This document shows, piece by piece, positions 1 to 11,689 of a DNA stretch of 64,000 bases. Source of the stretch: Anodontia alba. Its lineage: Eukaryota; Mollusca; Bivalvia; Lucinida; Lucinidae. Where the stretch lies: contig OZ024831.1 in the NCBI GenBank assembly GCA_964016985.1, positions 78,718,263-78,782,262 of the forward strand, given 5' to 3'. Within the stretch, counting starts at the first letter, position 1; every line of letters starts with the position of its first letter. The notes beneath the pieces were generated by a model. It saw only the letters and a list, made by a program, of their open reading frames with translations. It was not told the origin of the DNA and ran no database searches. Made by a program: the position numbers and the translations under genes.

Positions 1-1152
1 TGCGTCAAAGATTTCTCAAGAACTACTATACCTAGAATCTTGAAATTTTGTACATATGACAAGTATGACTAGTTATATTGTGGGAAAGAAACTAGGGGCT
101 GTGGGGCCAGGTCCCTTAGAGTTATTTCCCTTTGTTGTTCTGGCTATTTGTGTGTGAGTTAACATTTATTTTGTGTCAAATAGGTCTCAAAAACTACTCT
201 ACCTAGAATCTTGAAATTTAGTACACATGACAAGTATGACTTATTATATTGTGGGAAAGAAAATAGGGGCTGTGGGGTCAGGTCAGAGTTATTTCCCTTT
301 GTTGTTCTGGCTATTTGTGTGTGAGTAAACATTTGATTTGTGTCAAAAAAATTCTCAAGAACTACTGTACCTAGAATCTTGAAATTTTGTACACATGACA
401 AGTATGACTAGTTGTATTGTGGGAAAGAAAATAGGGGTCATGGGATTAGGTCCTTAGAGTTATTTCCCTTTGTTGTTCTGCCTATTTGTGAGTTAACATT
501 TATTTTGTGTCAAAGATTTCTCAAGAACTACTGTACCTAGAAACTTGAAATTAAGTACACATGACAAGTATAACTAGTTGTATTGTGGGAAAGAAAATAG
601 GGGCCATGGGACCGGGTCCCTTAGAGTTATTTCCCTTTGTTGTTCTGGCTATTTGTGTGTGAGTTAACATTTATTTTGTGTCAAAGATTTCTCAAGAACT
701 ACTACACCTAGAAACTTGAAATTAAGTACACATGACAAGTATGACTAGTTGTATTGTAGGAAAGGAAATAGGAGCCATGGGGCCAAGTCCCTCAGAGTAA
801 TTTCCCTTTGTTGTTCTGGCTATTTAATTATGTATTTTTGTTTATAACTTCTATACCTGTTTCCAGATTTTGTTGGAACTTATTTTACACATGGACATTT
901 ATATACTGCAGGTGACAAGTATGACTAATTGTACTGTGGAGAGAAAGTAGGGACCATAGGGCCAGGTCTCTTAGAGTTATTTCCCTTTGTAATTCATGCT
1001 ATTGAAGTATGTATTTTTCTTAATAACATTTTTTATGTGTCAAAGATTTTTGGTACCAATGACAAGAATGAATAGTTGTATTGTGAGAAAGAAAATAGAG
1101 GCCATGGGGCCAGTTCTCTAAGAGTTATTTCCCTTTGTAATTCTGACTATTT
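1..1152 (+). repeat. ~168-bp tandem array, family F core (5' end off window)
   Basis: Successive units each run through TGTGTCAAAGATTTCTCAAG, a block near ACATGACAAGTATGACTAG, and GTTATTTCCCTTTGTTGTTC. Spacing is about 160-175 bp and later units are more diverged. The array is the core of the same family seen complete at 1832-2795. Short ORFs across it on both strands are repeat translations with no sign of being genes. Confidence 0.85.
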
Positions 1153-1441
1153 ATACCCCCGGCATACGAAGTATGCTAAGGGGGTATATAGTTTTTGTAT
1201 TTTCTGTCTGTCTGTGTGTTTGTCTGTCTGTGACTTAACATTTATTTTGTGTCAAAGATTTCTCAAGAACTATAGCTAGAATCTTGAAATTTTGTACACC
1301 TGACAAGTATGACTAGTTGTATTGTGGGAAAGAAAATAGGGGCTGTGGGGCCAGGTCCCTTATAGTTATTTCCCTTTGTTGTTCTGGCTATACTGATGGC
1401 CATGGGGGGAGGGGGGTAGTAGTGCTCATTTCATGGTCTAG
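1153..1441 (+). mobile_element. Short Helitron-like element F1 (one core unit)
   Basis: Starts with the hairpin-forming ATACCCCCGGCATACG / CGAAGTATGCTAAGGGGG sequence, followed by a (CTGT)n stretch, one core unit, and the 3' terminus CATGGTCTAG followed by T. The 3' hairpin seen in F2 is mostly lost here. It abuts the preceding array, so it may be nested in it or be its own duplicated end. Confidence 0.6.
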
Positions 1442-1831
1442 TATTGCGGTTTCTGTTGCATCACTCCCTACTTGATTAGAAACTGCATGATGCCACCCTA
1501 AGCATTGCCATGATGGGGAATTTGAAATATTGAAGATGGCATCCAAGTATGTCCTTACAAACCATTATCTAGCCATATTTGTATTTAAGAGTTCCCACTG
1601 CCCAAGACTTTTGCCCCAGTCACTGGAATTTCAGTGTCAGTGTGTTAGTAAGAATGATAGTGGGATTTCCATAGGTTGATTTGGGTACAAATCCAAGATG
1701 GGTGCCAAAATGACAGTCAGTAGTCCATATTTGGCAGGAGAAACAACTTTACTGTGCATGAACAAAAGGTTTGATGGAATTTTATAGAATAGTTGGCAAA
1801 TGAATAAACTAAAGATAGTAAAACTATGTTT
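1442..1831. other. No recognisable feature
   Basis: About 390 bp of non-repetitive, non-coding-looking sequence between two family F elements. It includes phrases of the AAGATGG / AATCCAAGATGG type that may be remnants of older tandem elements. I see no open frame or splice-site pair worth calling. Confidence 0.5.
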
Positions 1832-2795
1832 ATAACCCCGGCATACGAAGTATGCAATGGGAGTATATAGTTTTTGTCTTTTCTGTGTGTCTGTCAGTCT
1901 GTCAGTCTGTTAACATTTATTTTGTGTCAAATAAACTCAGGAACTACTTTACCTAGAAACTTGAAATTTTGTACACATGACAAGTATGACTACTTGTATT
2001 GTGGGAAAGAAAATAAGGGCCATGGGGCCATGTCCCTTAGAGTTATTTCCCTTTGTTGTTCTGGCTATACTGATGGCCATGGCATTTATTGTGTCAAAGA
2101 TATCTTAGGAACTACTTTACCTAGAAATTTGAAATTTTGTACACATGACAAGTATGACTAGTTGTATTGTGGGAAAGAAAATAAGGGCCATGGGGCCAGG
2201 TCCCTTAGAGGTATTTCCCTTTGTTGTTCTGGCTATACTGATGGCCATGGCATTTATTTGTGTCCAAGATATCTCAGGAACTACTTTACCTAGAAACTTG
2301 AAATTTTGTACACATAACAAATATGACTAGTTGTATTGTGGGAAAGAAAATAAGGGCCATGGGGCCAGGTCCCTTAGAGTTATTTCCCTTTGTTGTTCTG
2401 GCTATACTGATGGCCATGGCATTTATTTGTGTCAAAGATATCTTAGGAACTACTTTACCTAGAAACTTGAAATTTTGTACACATGACAAGTATGACTAGT
2501 TGTATTGTGGGAATGAAAATAAGGGCCATGGGGCCAGGTCCCTTAGAGTTATTTTTCTTTGTTGTTCTGGCTATACTGATGGCCATGGCATTTATTTGTG
2601 TCAAAGATATCTCAGGAACTACTTTACCTAGAAACTTGAAATTTTGTACACATGACAAGTATGACTAGTTGTATTGTGGGAAAGAAAATAAGGGCCATGG
2701 GGCCAGGTCCCAGATTTATTTCCCTTTGTTGTTCTGGCTATACTGATGGCCATGGCTGGGGGTATTAGTGAGCATATGCTCACTTCATGGTCTAG
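1832..2795 (+). mobile_element. Helitron-like non-autonomous element F2, complete
   Basis: The 5' end ATAACCCCGGCATACGAAG can fold on itself and is followed by a (CTGT/CAGT)n tract. The core is about five units of ~168 bp. The 3' end has a perfect palindrome GTGAGCATATGCTCAC (2769-2784), eight bases, then CTAG (2792-2795) followed by T. A hairpin just upstream of terminal CTAG with no target duplication is the hallmark of Helitron-type 3' ends. The left flank is also T, which suits the T|T target of Helentron/Helitron2 elements. It encodes nothing, so it would need replication protein from elsewhere. Confidence 0.75.
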
Positions 2796-3467
2796 TCAGT
2801 TATGTCTAAGATGACATCCAAGAGGGTTGCTGCAGACCATAATCAGACCATTGTCATATATCCAAACCCAAAGTGACCACAATCTTTGTCTCAATTACCA
2901 CAATGTCAGTGCCAGTATGGTCATTAAGTGATCTCAGATATAGAGCTGTCACAGGACAGCATAGCTCACCTGACTCGTGCCTTGCCTAGCTATGATATGG
3001 CTTGGTGGTTAACTTTAAAGTGAGTGTGACCTAATTTTTGACCCCTACTTTAAAGTGAGTGTAACCTAATTTTTGACCCCTAAGACCCACTCCTGGGTCA
3101 AACTCTGGGGTATGGTTTTACAGAATGTAAGGTTATGCTGTGATATATACTTTTCTTCAGTTATCGTCCCCATAAGATCTGGCTGACATTGAGTGCTGTG
3201 AGATATAATTATAAATCTATGTAATTTCTCAAACTTAAAAAACCCAACTTGTCATGGAACATTTGTGCATTGCACATTAGAATACCATGCTGTTTTTCAG
3301 AAACAAACACAAGTTAATATGGCTTACCTTGACCTTAAATGATGTTTGGATTTTTTCTCATGTTATCATCCACCCTCATCAATTTGATATGATGTCATAT
3401 GTTAGGCATAAAACATGGAAATAATCCTTTCAAATGAATATCTGATCATTTAATACTTATTCATGCT
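2796..3467. other. Non-coding stretch with a small tandem duplication
   Basis: No gene is visible. A ~35-bp segment containing CTAATTTTTGACCCCT is duplicated in tandem at about 3013-3080. The rest looks unique. Confidence 0.55.
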
Positions 3468-3469
3468 TA

Positions 3470-4709
3470 CGACTAGTTGAGACCTTCAAAGTACTCTTCA
3501 TTGACATGGACACATTTCTCTAGACGGGAAATCCATTCGGAAAAAGCATTTTTGAATTGTTCTTTAGGGATACAGTTTATACACTGGTACAGCACACTGC
3601 CCACAACACTGCGCATCTCAAATTTATGTCCTCATAGGCAAGATCTGATATATGGGTTAAGCCAGAAATCACAGGGAGAGAGGTCAGGGCTGTAGGGTGG
3701 GTGTGGCAAGACCTGAATATGAAATTTCTCCAAATAAGACTTCACCACTGCAGAACGGTGAGCGGGTGCATTATCATGGAGTAATTTGATCCCTCGGATC
3801 CCCACCCTTGGGCACTTTGCCTGATAGTGGTTAACAACGGCAGAAAGAACAAAGTCACGGTAAAATGTCCTGTTACACTACAGTTTTCTGGCACAGCCAC
3901 AAAGAACAGGGCGTACATTATCCTTCTGACACTCCTACTTCGACAAGCTACCATGGGGCATTCATTGTTTTCACCCACCCACCCACATCTTGTTGTTCAG
4001 CTTATTGTCAGGCTCAAAAAAATAGAGCCAAGTTTCATCACCAGTCACAACTTCCCTCAAGCGGCGGGAGTCCCGGTTCTTGAATCTAGATACCAAAACA
4101 AAGGCCTTTTCCACACGATCCTTCTTTTGTTCACGGGTCAGCAGATGGGGTATCCAACTTGCACAAATCTTCTGTAGCTTTAATTTTTCTTTGAGAATAG
4201 TAAAGACATATGATGAACTCAAGCCCGATAAATCACTTATCTCCTCCACTGTATATCGTGAATCTTGCTGAACAATAGATTGGACAGTGGCAACATCATT
4301 TTCAGAGGTGTCCGAAACTGGTCTACCCGGACCGGCCTCGTCTTTAACACTAGATCTACTCTCTTTAAAATAAGATACCCATCTGGCAACTGTTCTGTAT
4401 GGAAGAGTATTCTCTACGTACACTGTATCCAATTCAGACTTAATTTCTGATGCGCTTTTACCAGCAATCCGTGAATTTTGCAATACGCTCTTTGCTCTTC
4501 TCTAAAGTCACCCTGATTTCCGTCCATTTTTCTACCAGTATAAATTTTTCAAATACGTGTATTTTCATTTTGGCATTCAATAATCGTGCAAAAATCATAC
4601 AACCGTGATGGCAAAGCTTTACCCTTTCCAATGATACATAACACATGTACATGCACAAGCTAACCAGGATTTTATCGGGTTGTTGCCACTAGTTAAAAAA
4701 TGCCCCTCG
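3470..4709 (-). mobile_element. Mariner DNA transposon (degraded)
   Basis: A 1.24-kb element bounded by TA (3468-3469 and 4710-4711). The right end, read inward on the minus strand, begins CGAGGGGCATTTTTTAACTA. The left end keeps only CGA then CTAGTTGAG, so part of the left inverted repeat is deleted. It contains a broken mariner transposase on the minus strand. Length and TA duplication fit mariner; the damaged left end suggests it can no longer move. Confidence 0.85.
3473..4568 (-). pseudogene. Mariner transposase, frameshifted
   Basis: Translated pieces follow the mariner order. First comes an N-terminal HTH region containing KSASEIKSELDTVY and a linker GPGRPVSD. Then comes the first catalytic Asp in VTGDETW (~4020), the second in LLHDNA (~3770), and the third in YSPDLSPCDF (~3690). 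The protein ends in EEYFEGLN at 3473. The 170-residue middle frame (4483-3971) is intact, but the frame changes near 4480, near 3980 and near 3860, so no complete protein can be made. The enzyme would cut and paste DNA at TA sites in the nucleus. It is closely related to the C-terminal relic at 35948-36298. Confidence 0.85.
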
Positions 4710-4945
4710 TAACATATAATTAGAGAACCTTTAGTTTGGAAAATGTAACACAAAATTTCCATTGAATAAATGATTGATTGTTTAAGTTCAAATATTGAAG
4801 CATTGGATAATAGTTAATACCAAACAACAACCAAATTGGATCAACATTTGGCAGGGCTGTTGTTTTGTATGAAATAGTATACACAGTTCTGTTCAGGCTT
4901 CACAGTGAGGACAGAAGAACTCTTTGTATCTCCTAACACAACTTA
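4710..4945. other. Unannotated spacer
   Basis: Short AT-rich, non-coding sequence between the mariner and the first SINE. Nothing is recognised in it. Confidence 0.4.
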
Positions 4946-4957
4946 CAACAAGAGAAG

Positions 4958-5260
4958 CCGGCCTGGGTGGCTCAGTTGGATGCGCAGTCCGACTGGAGAC
5001 CAGGAGGTCGCGGGTTCAAGCCCCGCCGAGGTCGGCAACATTCTTTCGTGGAGATTGATCATGAAATATTTTCTACGGTCATTCTCTCCCTTCCGCTGAT
5101 TCAAGAAGGGCAGTTGTCAGTTTCTGGCGAAAGAATGTGCACAATACTGGTTAACCGCTTAGAGGATTAAGCCTGCCCAGTAAACGTGTGGTTAGGTAAA
5201 CTGACTGCGCCCGACATGACCCACTGGGTTGACTGGGCCGTAAAACCTCAACACAAACAA
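4958..5260 (+). mobile_element. tRNA-derived SINE, full length
   Basis: The head carries RNA polymerase III A-box-like TGGCTCAGTTGG and B-box-like GGTTCAAGCCCC. The body runs through ATTCTTTCGTGGAGATTGAT and ends TAAAACCTCAACACAAACAA. Flanked by a perfect 12-bp target duplication, ACAACAAGAGAA, at 4946-4957 and 5261-5272. This is the master form for the other copies in the window. The head resembles a tRNA-Arg-like gene, but the anticodon stem does not pair properly, so it is not a tRNA gene. Confidence 0.92.
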
Positions 5261-5272
5261 ACAACAAGAGAA

Positions 5273-5559
5273 CAAAAGTTTAGAGGCACCCAGTGATTGC
5301 ACTTCACCACGTAAATACATTTTTTTGTTCCTTTGGCTGAAACAGGCCACTTTCACAGTTAAAAAAGCTGTGTCTTATTTCTTTGACCATTTCATGTTTT
5401 GAAATTTCATATATAGATTCCTCATGAAAATATAGGTGACCGGTATTTTTTTCTTATCCGAATTATCACCCATTTTAGAGTTATTTCCCTTTTAATAAAA
5501 TAACACTGAAGTCTTGTATATTTGTACTGTTATTACCGCCATGGGCAAGCAGTGTTGGA
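5273..5559. other. Non-coding spacer
   Basis: No gene or clear repeat boundary. The 3' half contains phrases (GAGTTATTTCCCTTT) shared with the ~150-bp array that follows. Confidence 0.45.
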
Positions 5560-5572
5560 GTCAAGCAGTGTT

Positions 5573-5742
5573 TGTTTGTTTGTGTTGAGGTTTTACGGCC
5601 CAGTCAACCCAATGGGGTCATGTCGAGCGCGGTCAGTTTACCTAACCACACGTTTACTGGGCAGGCTTAGTCCTCTAAGCGGTTAACCAGTACTGTGCAC
5701 ATTCTTTCGCCAGAAACTGACAACTGAGCCACTGAGGCCGGC
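5573..5742 (-). mobile_element. SINE with large internal deletion
   Basis: On the minus strand the first ~14 bases of the tRNA head (GGCCTCAGTGGCTC) are joined directly to the body at CAGTTGTCAGTTTCTGG; about 130 bp is missing. A perfect 13-bp target duplication GTCAAGCAGTGTT flanks it (5560-5572, 5743-5755). The intact duplication leaves two readings: deletion after insertion, or insertion of an already shortened copy. Confidence 0.9.
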
Positions 5743-5759
5743 GTCAAGCAGTGTTACAT

Positions 5760-6902
5760 TCAGGCAGTGTTGGGGGCATAGTGTTTTACAAACACCAGCT
5801 CCTTGTGTGTGCCATAACTAGGTAACCAAATGGAATGTCCTGATGAAACTCTATAGCATTGTGTATAAGGTTAAGACAGTGTGTCCCGTACAAAAAGAAT
5901 GCTCTCCCTTTCTTAGTTTCTGAGTTACTTCCCTTTGATAAATTTAGTCTTACCTTGTGCATATCATCAGTAGCTAACCATATGGAATATCTTGATGAAA
6001 CTTTATAGCAATGTGTGTGAGGTTAAGTTGGTGTGTCGCATACGAAAAGATTGCTCTCCCTTTCTCAATTTCTGAGTTACTTTCCTTTGTTGAAATTTTA
6101 GCTTGACCTTGTGCATATCATAAGTAGGTAACTGTATGGAATATCTCAATGAAACTTTATAGCAATGTGTATGAGGTAAAGACAGTGTGTCATGTACAAA
6201 AAAGGTTGCTCTCCCTTTCTTACTTTCTGAATTACTTCCCTTTGATAAGGTTTTTTTTTTTCACACGCTCCATACGCATGCCATAACTAGGTAACCATAT
6301 GGATCATTATAGCCTTATCAGGTTAAGAGGGAGTGTCACCTGCAAAAAAGATTGCTCTCCCTTTCTCAGTTTCTGAGTTATTTCCCTTTGAGCCTGCCTC
6401 GGTGGCTCACTTGGATACGCCGTCCGACTAGAGACCAGGAGGTCGCGGGGGTTCAGCCCCCGCCGAGGTCGGCAACATTCTTTCGTGGAGATTGATCGTG
6501 AAATATTTTCTATGGTCATTCTCTCCCTTCCGCTGATTCAAGAAGGGCAGTTGTCAGTTTCTGGCAAAAGAATGTGCACAATACTGGGTAACCGCTTAGA
6601 GGACTAAGCCTGCCCAGTAAACGTGTGGTTAGGTAAACTGACCGCGCTTGACATGACCCCATTGGGTTGACTGGGCCGTAAAACCTCAACACAAACAAAT
6701 ACTTCCCTTTGATGAAATTTTTTACTGGCCTCTCCCTTTGATGAAATTTTTTTACTGGCCTTGTGCATACTATAAGTAGCTAACTGTACAGAATATCTTG
6801 ATGAAACTTTAAAGCAATGTGTATGAGGTTAAAACCGTGTGTCACATACAAAAATGATTGCTCTCCCTTTCTTAGTTTCTGAGTAACTTCCCTTTGATTA
6901 GT
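5760..6902 (+). repeat. ~150-bp tandem array P, left part
   Basis: Units contain CCATAACTAGGTAACCATATGG-like and ATGAAACTTTATAGCAATGTG-like blocks, then CTCTCCCTTTCTTAGTTTCTGA and TTACTTCCCTTTGAT. Spacing is about 145-160 bp. The array is interrupted by a SINE (6392-6699) and continues after element E1 at 8774-9420. Confidence 0.8.
6392..6699 (+). mobile_element. tRNA-derived SINE, full length
   Basis: Complete head and body of the same family, ending AAAACCTCAACACAAACAAA. Flanked by an imperfect 13-bp duplication, TATTTCCCTTTGA (6379-6391) and TACTTCCCTTTGA (6700-6712). It landed in a unit of the ~150-bp array. Confidence 0.88.
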
Positions 6903-8773
6903 TTTTAGCTCATCTGAGCACGGTTCAGGATGAGCTATTATGATAGTCCATCTGTTGTCCATCTGTCCACACCTTTGAACGACTTCTCTGTAACCCCTGG
7001 GCCAATTTTCTTCAAACTTCATGTGGAGCTTTTTGTTAAAGGGGGATTGAAAATTTGTACAAATGGTCACGGTCCATTAATCAAGATGGCCACCATGCCC
7101 ATATATGGTAAAAACACTTAAAAATCTTCTTCTCCAGAACCAAGAAAGCTTCAGGGCCAAATCTTGATATATAGCATCATGGAATCAAGGTCTACCAAGA
7201 TTGTTCAAATGAAGACTGTAAGTTGATCTTTGATGTTTTTATGGCAAGGTCAAATTTGCTTGCCCATGCATTTGTATGGGGAAAATGTTTAAAAGTCATT
7301 TTCTCAAAATGTATCAAAGACTTTTGGCTGAAACTTGCAATGTGTGATAAAAGTAATAAAATATTTTAGTTATAATCAAATGTTTTCCCCTGGGGGTTAT
7401 CTGCCCTTGCCCCTGGGTAATATACATATATAAAATTGTGTAATTTTTAAATGTCTTATTCTTGTAAACCACTCAAGCAATTTTCAACAGATTTCACATG
7501 GGGCCTTTCGTCAAAAGGGTATTGCCAATTTGTTAAAATGGTTATGCACCATCAAACAAGATGGCAGCCATGCCCATATATGGTAAAAAACACTTAAAAA
7601 TTTTCTTCTCCAGAACCATGAAAGCTTTTGGGCTGAATCTTGGTATTTAGGATCAAGGTCTCTAGGTCTTACCAAGTTGGTTCAAATGATGACTGTAAGT
7701 TGACCTTTGACCTTTTTATGGCAAGGTCAAATTTGTGTCCCTATTCATTTATATGGGGAAAATGGTGAAAAGTCATTTTCTCAAGATGTATTAAAGACTA
7801 ATGGCTGAAACTTACCATGTGTGATTAAAGTAGTAAAATATTGTAGTTATAATCACAGTTTTGTCCCATGAGGGTTGCCACTGGGATATACATGTATAAA
7901 ATTGTGTAATTTTTAAATGTCTTCTCTGAAACTGCATGAGCAATTTTTCACCTGATCTCACATGGGCCTTCTGATGAAAGAGTATTGCTAATTTGTTCAA
8001 ATGGTTCTGTATCATTGAACAAGATGGCCGCCATGTCCACAAATGGTAAAAGCTTGAAAATCTTCTCCAGAACCAAGAAAGCTTTGAGGCTGAATCTTAG
8101 TATATAGCATCAAGGACTCAAGCTTTACCAAGTTTGTTCAAATGATGATCATAGGTTGACTTTTGACCTTTATACAGCAAGGTCAAATTTGCATCTCTAT
8201 AGATTTGTATTGGGAGAAAAGTTGAAAAATCATTTTTTTTCAATATGTATTTAAGACTAGTATTTAAGACTAGTATTCAATATATATTTAAACTTACCAT
8301 GTATGATTAAAGTAGTGAATTGTTTTAGTTAGGATTAAAATTTTGCCTCTTGGGCTTATCTGCCCTTGCCCCTATGCTATATACAGGTATAAAACCATGG
8401 ACTCTTTATACGTCTTCTCTAAAACACTTGACCAATTTTTACCAGATTTCACATGGGGCATTCTGTTGAAGGAATGTTGACACTTTGTTCAAATGGTTCT
8501 GCATCATTGAACAAGATGGCTGCCATGCCCATATATGGTAAAAACACTCAAAATCTTCTTTTCCAGAACTAAGAAAGCTTTGAGGCTGAATCTTGGTATA
8601 CAGCATCAGGGTCAATGTCTGCCAAGTTTGTTAAAATGATGAGACTAGATGGCCTTTGGCCTTTTTATGGTATGGTCAAATTTGTGTCCCAGTTGCTGTG
8701 GCAATACTGGAAGACTGTTGCATGGCATTTGCAAATATGCAGGTGAGCAAATTGTGGCCCATGGCGTCTCGTT
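6902..8773 (+). mobile_element. Hairpin-ended tandem element E1 (HINE/pearl-like)
   Basis: The 5' end TAGCTCATCTGAGCACGGTT forms a hairpin with AGGATGAGCT. The core has about 3.5 units of ~480 bp, each with an AAGATGGCCACCATGCCCAT-type block and a CTTCTTCTCCAGAACCAAG block. The 3' end is AGGTGAGC, the hairpin-like TGGCCCATGG, then CGTCTCGT. Flanks are T-rich (GATTAGTTTT on the left, TTCAGACTATCC on the right), matching the uninterrupted array sequence at 9071-9098. Same family as E4. No protein coded. Confidence 0.75.
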
Positions 8774-9420
8774 TCAGACTATCCTTGTGCACACCATAAC
8801 TCGGTAATGGTATGAAATATCTTGATGAAACTTTATAGCAATGAATACGAGGTCAAGATGGCATGTGCATACAAAATTAATTGCTCTTCCTTTCTTACTT
8901 TCTAAGTTACTTCCCTTTGATTTAAATTTGACAGACCTTGTGGATACCATAAGTAGGTAACTGTATGGAATATCTTGATGAAATTATAGCATTGTGTATG
9001 AGGTTACCATGATGTGTCACGTACAAAAAAGACTGGTCTCCCTTTCTTTGTTTTTGAGTTACTTCCCTTTGATTAGTTTTTTTTCACAGTATCCTTATGC
9101 TTACCATAAGTAGGTTACCATATGGAATATCTCAATGAAACTTTATAACAAAGTGTATGAAGTCAAGACAGTGTGCCACATATAGAAAAGATTGCTCACT
9201 CTTTCTTATTTCTGAGTTACTTCCCTTTGGTTAGTTTTTAAACCATACTGCCTATGCTAGAACTAGGTAACTATATAGAATAGCTTGATGAAACTATAGC
9301 AATGTGTAGGAGGTTCAGAAATCTATCACATACTAAAAGATTACTCTCCCTTTCTCAGTTTTGAGTTAGTTCCCTTTGACAAATTTTTTCAGATCATCCT
9401 TCTTCATGCCATAACAATGA
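8774..9420 (+). repeat. ~150-bp tandem array P, right part
   Basis: Continuation of the array at 5760-6902, beginning CAGACTATCCTTGTGC exactly where E1 ends. Four further units end with CAGATCATCCTTCTTCATGC. Confidence 0.8.
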
Positions 9421-11035
9421 CAGTATAACAAGCATACAGTTGTTAAAGTCTGCATATTTTACGCCTTTGTTAAACAATATGGCAAACGGGTGTTTATTAC
9501 CTGGTGTAACAGTCCTGTCCATTTCTTCCCTAGTCCGTTTCTTCACCCCTGCCCCCCCACCCCACAAAGGACTTTATTCAGCATAACTTTGAACTAGTTA
9601 TATATGTGCAATAAATGGCAGTAAATCATTAAATAAGATAATTTAGATTAACTACAACAATTTATCATTATAGCAAAGCACATTGACTGGGTGGGGGAAG
9701 AAAAACTGACTACATGTAGTTGGTTTCTTCACCCCCCCACCCCCCCTCTCTGAGATTTTTTCAATATAAGGCTGAACTAGTAGTATATGTGAAATAAATG
9801 GTGGTAAATCATAAAATAAGTTAATGTATAAGCTAGAATGTTTTATCATTACGGCAAGTTTTATCATTACGGCAAAGAACCCTGACCGTTTGGGGAAGAA
9901 ACTGACTAGTTGGTTTCTCCCCACCCCGCTCCCCCCACACCCCCACCCCACCCGATCATCAACCTCACCTGACGTTTTTCAGCATAAGGGTGAACTAGTA
10001 AAATATGTGCAGTAAATGGTGGTTAATTGTTACATATGATAATTTAAATAGCTAGATTAATTTATCATTCACTGCAAAGCACCTTGACTAGGATGGAAGT
10101 GGTGGGGGGTGGGGGAAGAAACTGATTAGTTGGTTTCCCCCCACCCACCCACCGACCCACCCACCCCCATCCCATCCACCCTCCCCCGACTTTTTTCAGC
10201 ATAAGGGTGAACTAGATAAATATGTGCAATAAATGGTGGTTAATTGTTACTTATGATAATTTAGGAAGAAACTGATTAGTTGGTTTCTTCCCCCCATCCC
10301 CTCCCCTCACTTCCTCCACCTCTGGGAAGAACTAGTTCAATTACATGAAATAAATGGTGGTAAATCATAAAATAAGTTAATGTTAATAAGGTAGGTTTTA
10401 TTGTCACTGCAAAGAAACAGACTAGGGTGGGGGAAGAAACTGACTAGTTGGTTTCTTCCCCCTCCCTCCTGTCTCCCCCCCCCCCCCCCCACACACACAC
10501 ACACACACACACCCCACATCATCCATCATCCTCAACCACCACACCCCTCCCTCTTGGACTTTTTTAGCATAAGGGTGAACTAGTTATATATGTGCAAATG
10601 TGCAATAAATGGCAGTAACTTATTAAATATAATAATTTAGATAAGCTAGAACAACTGACTAGTTGGTTTCTTCACTCCCCACCCCACCCCTCTGAGATTT
10701 TTTTTCAACATAAGGCTGAACTAGTTGTATATGTGAAATAAATTGTAGTAAATCATAAAATAAGTTAATGTTAATGAGCTAGAAGGTTTTATCATTAGGT
10801 AAAGAACCCTGACTGTTTGAAGAAGCTACTGACTAGCATGGGGTAAGCAACTGACTAGTTGGTTTCTTCCCACCCCACCCCCCTGACTTTTTTCAGCATA
10901 AGGGTGAACTAGTTGAACTAGTTAAATATGTGCACTAAATGGTGGTTAATTGTTACATATTATAATTTAAATAGCTAGAACAATTTATCATTACTGCAAA
11001 GCACCTTTACTGGAGGGGATGAGGTGGGGGCAGTG

Positions 11036-11067
<32 letters not shown>

Positions 11068-11689
11068 ACCAACTAGCCCATTTCTTCTCCCACCCCTAGC
11101 TTTTAAGAGTGCTTCTTGATTCCACAACCAGTTTACCCCCTGAGCTTACTTTGCCTAGTAAAGTTCAGCATACATGTATATAGCTAGGTGAATGAAGAGA
11201 AGAAAATGCAAGGGAGATTGTTTGTGTGTGTGTGGGGGGGGGTGGGGGGGTGGGGGGTGGGGGTGGGGGACCAACTATTTAGTTTCTTCCCCCCCTTCTA
11301 GTTTTTAAGTGATTGTTGATTTCCTAACCAAAGTTTACCACCAACCTTTCAGTGCTTCAACACGCATGCAAATAGGTAGGAGAGACTGTCATACAGACGA
11401 AAGAAAAATCCATGATGCAGGGGTGGGGTGGGGGTGGATGGAAGGAGTATACAATGTCGTACTCATACCACCTCTTGCTAGTTCAGAAGGCTATTTTATT
11501 TGATTTACCGCCATATTTGACACATATATAATCCATTGAGCCTGTGCTGAAAAAATCTCAAGTGGGGGAAGAAACGGACTGGGTGGGGGTGGGTGGTTGG
11601 GGGGGGGGGGGGGGGAGGGGGGAGAAACCAACCAGTCCATTTCTTCTCATTTGAAGTAACTGACCATTACACCGGCCCGTGGTGCTCTT
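9421..11689. repeat. Minisatellite with poly-G/poly-C palindromes
   Basis: Roughly 150-280-bp units combine an AT-rich block (AATAAATGGTGGTAAATCAT, GCATAAGGGTGAACTAGTTA) with a palindromic block GGGGAAGAAACTGACTAG / TTGGTTTCTTCCCC. Palindromes recur near 9691, 9889, 10113, 10263, 10429, 10647 and 10838. Pure G runs occur at ~11037-11066 and ~11597-11614, C runs near 10476-10490, plus a (CA)n at ~10491-10512. The short reading frames here are low-complexity translations. Confidence 0.85.

Noticed and set aside
4975..5040. Possible functional tRNA gene (also at 6400, 17370, 38345 and 56100 on minus)
   Set aside because: A- and B-box-like sequences are present, but the anticodon stem does not pair, the same head is always joined to a 240-bp body, and target duplications show it is a SINE.
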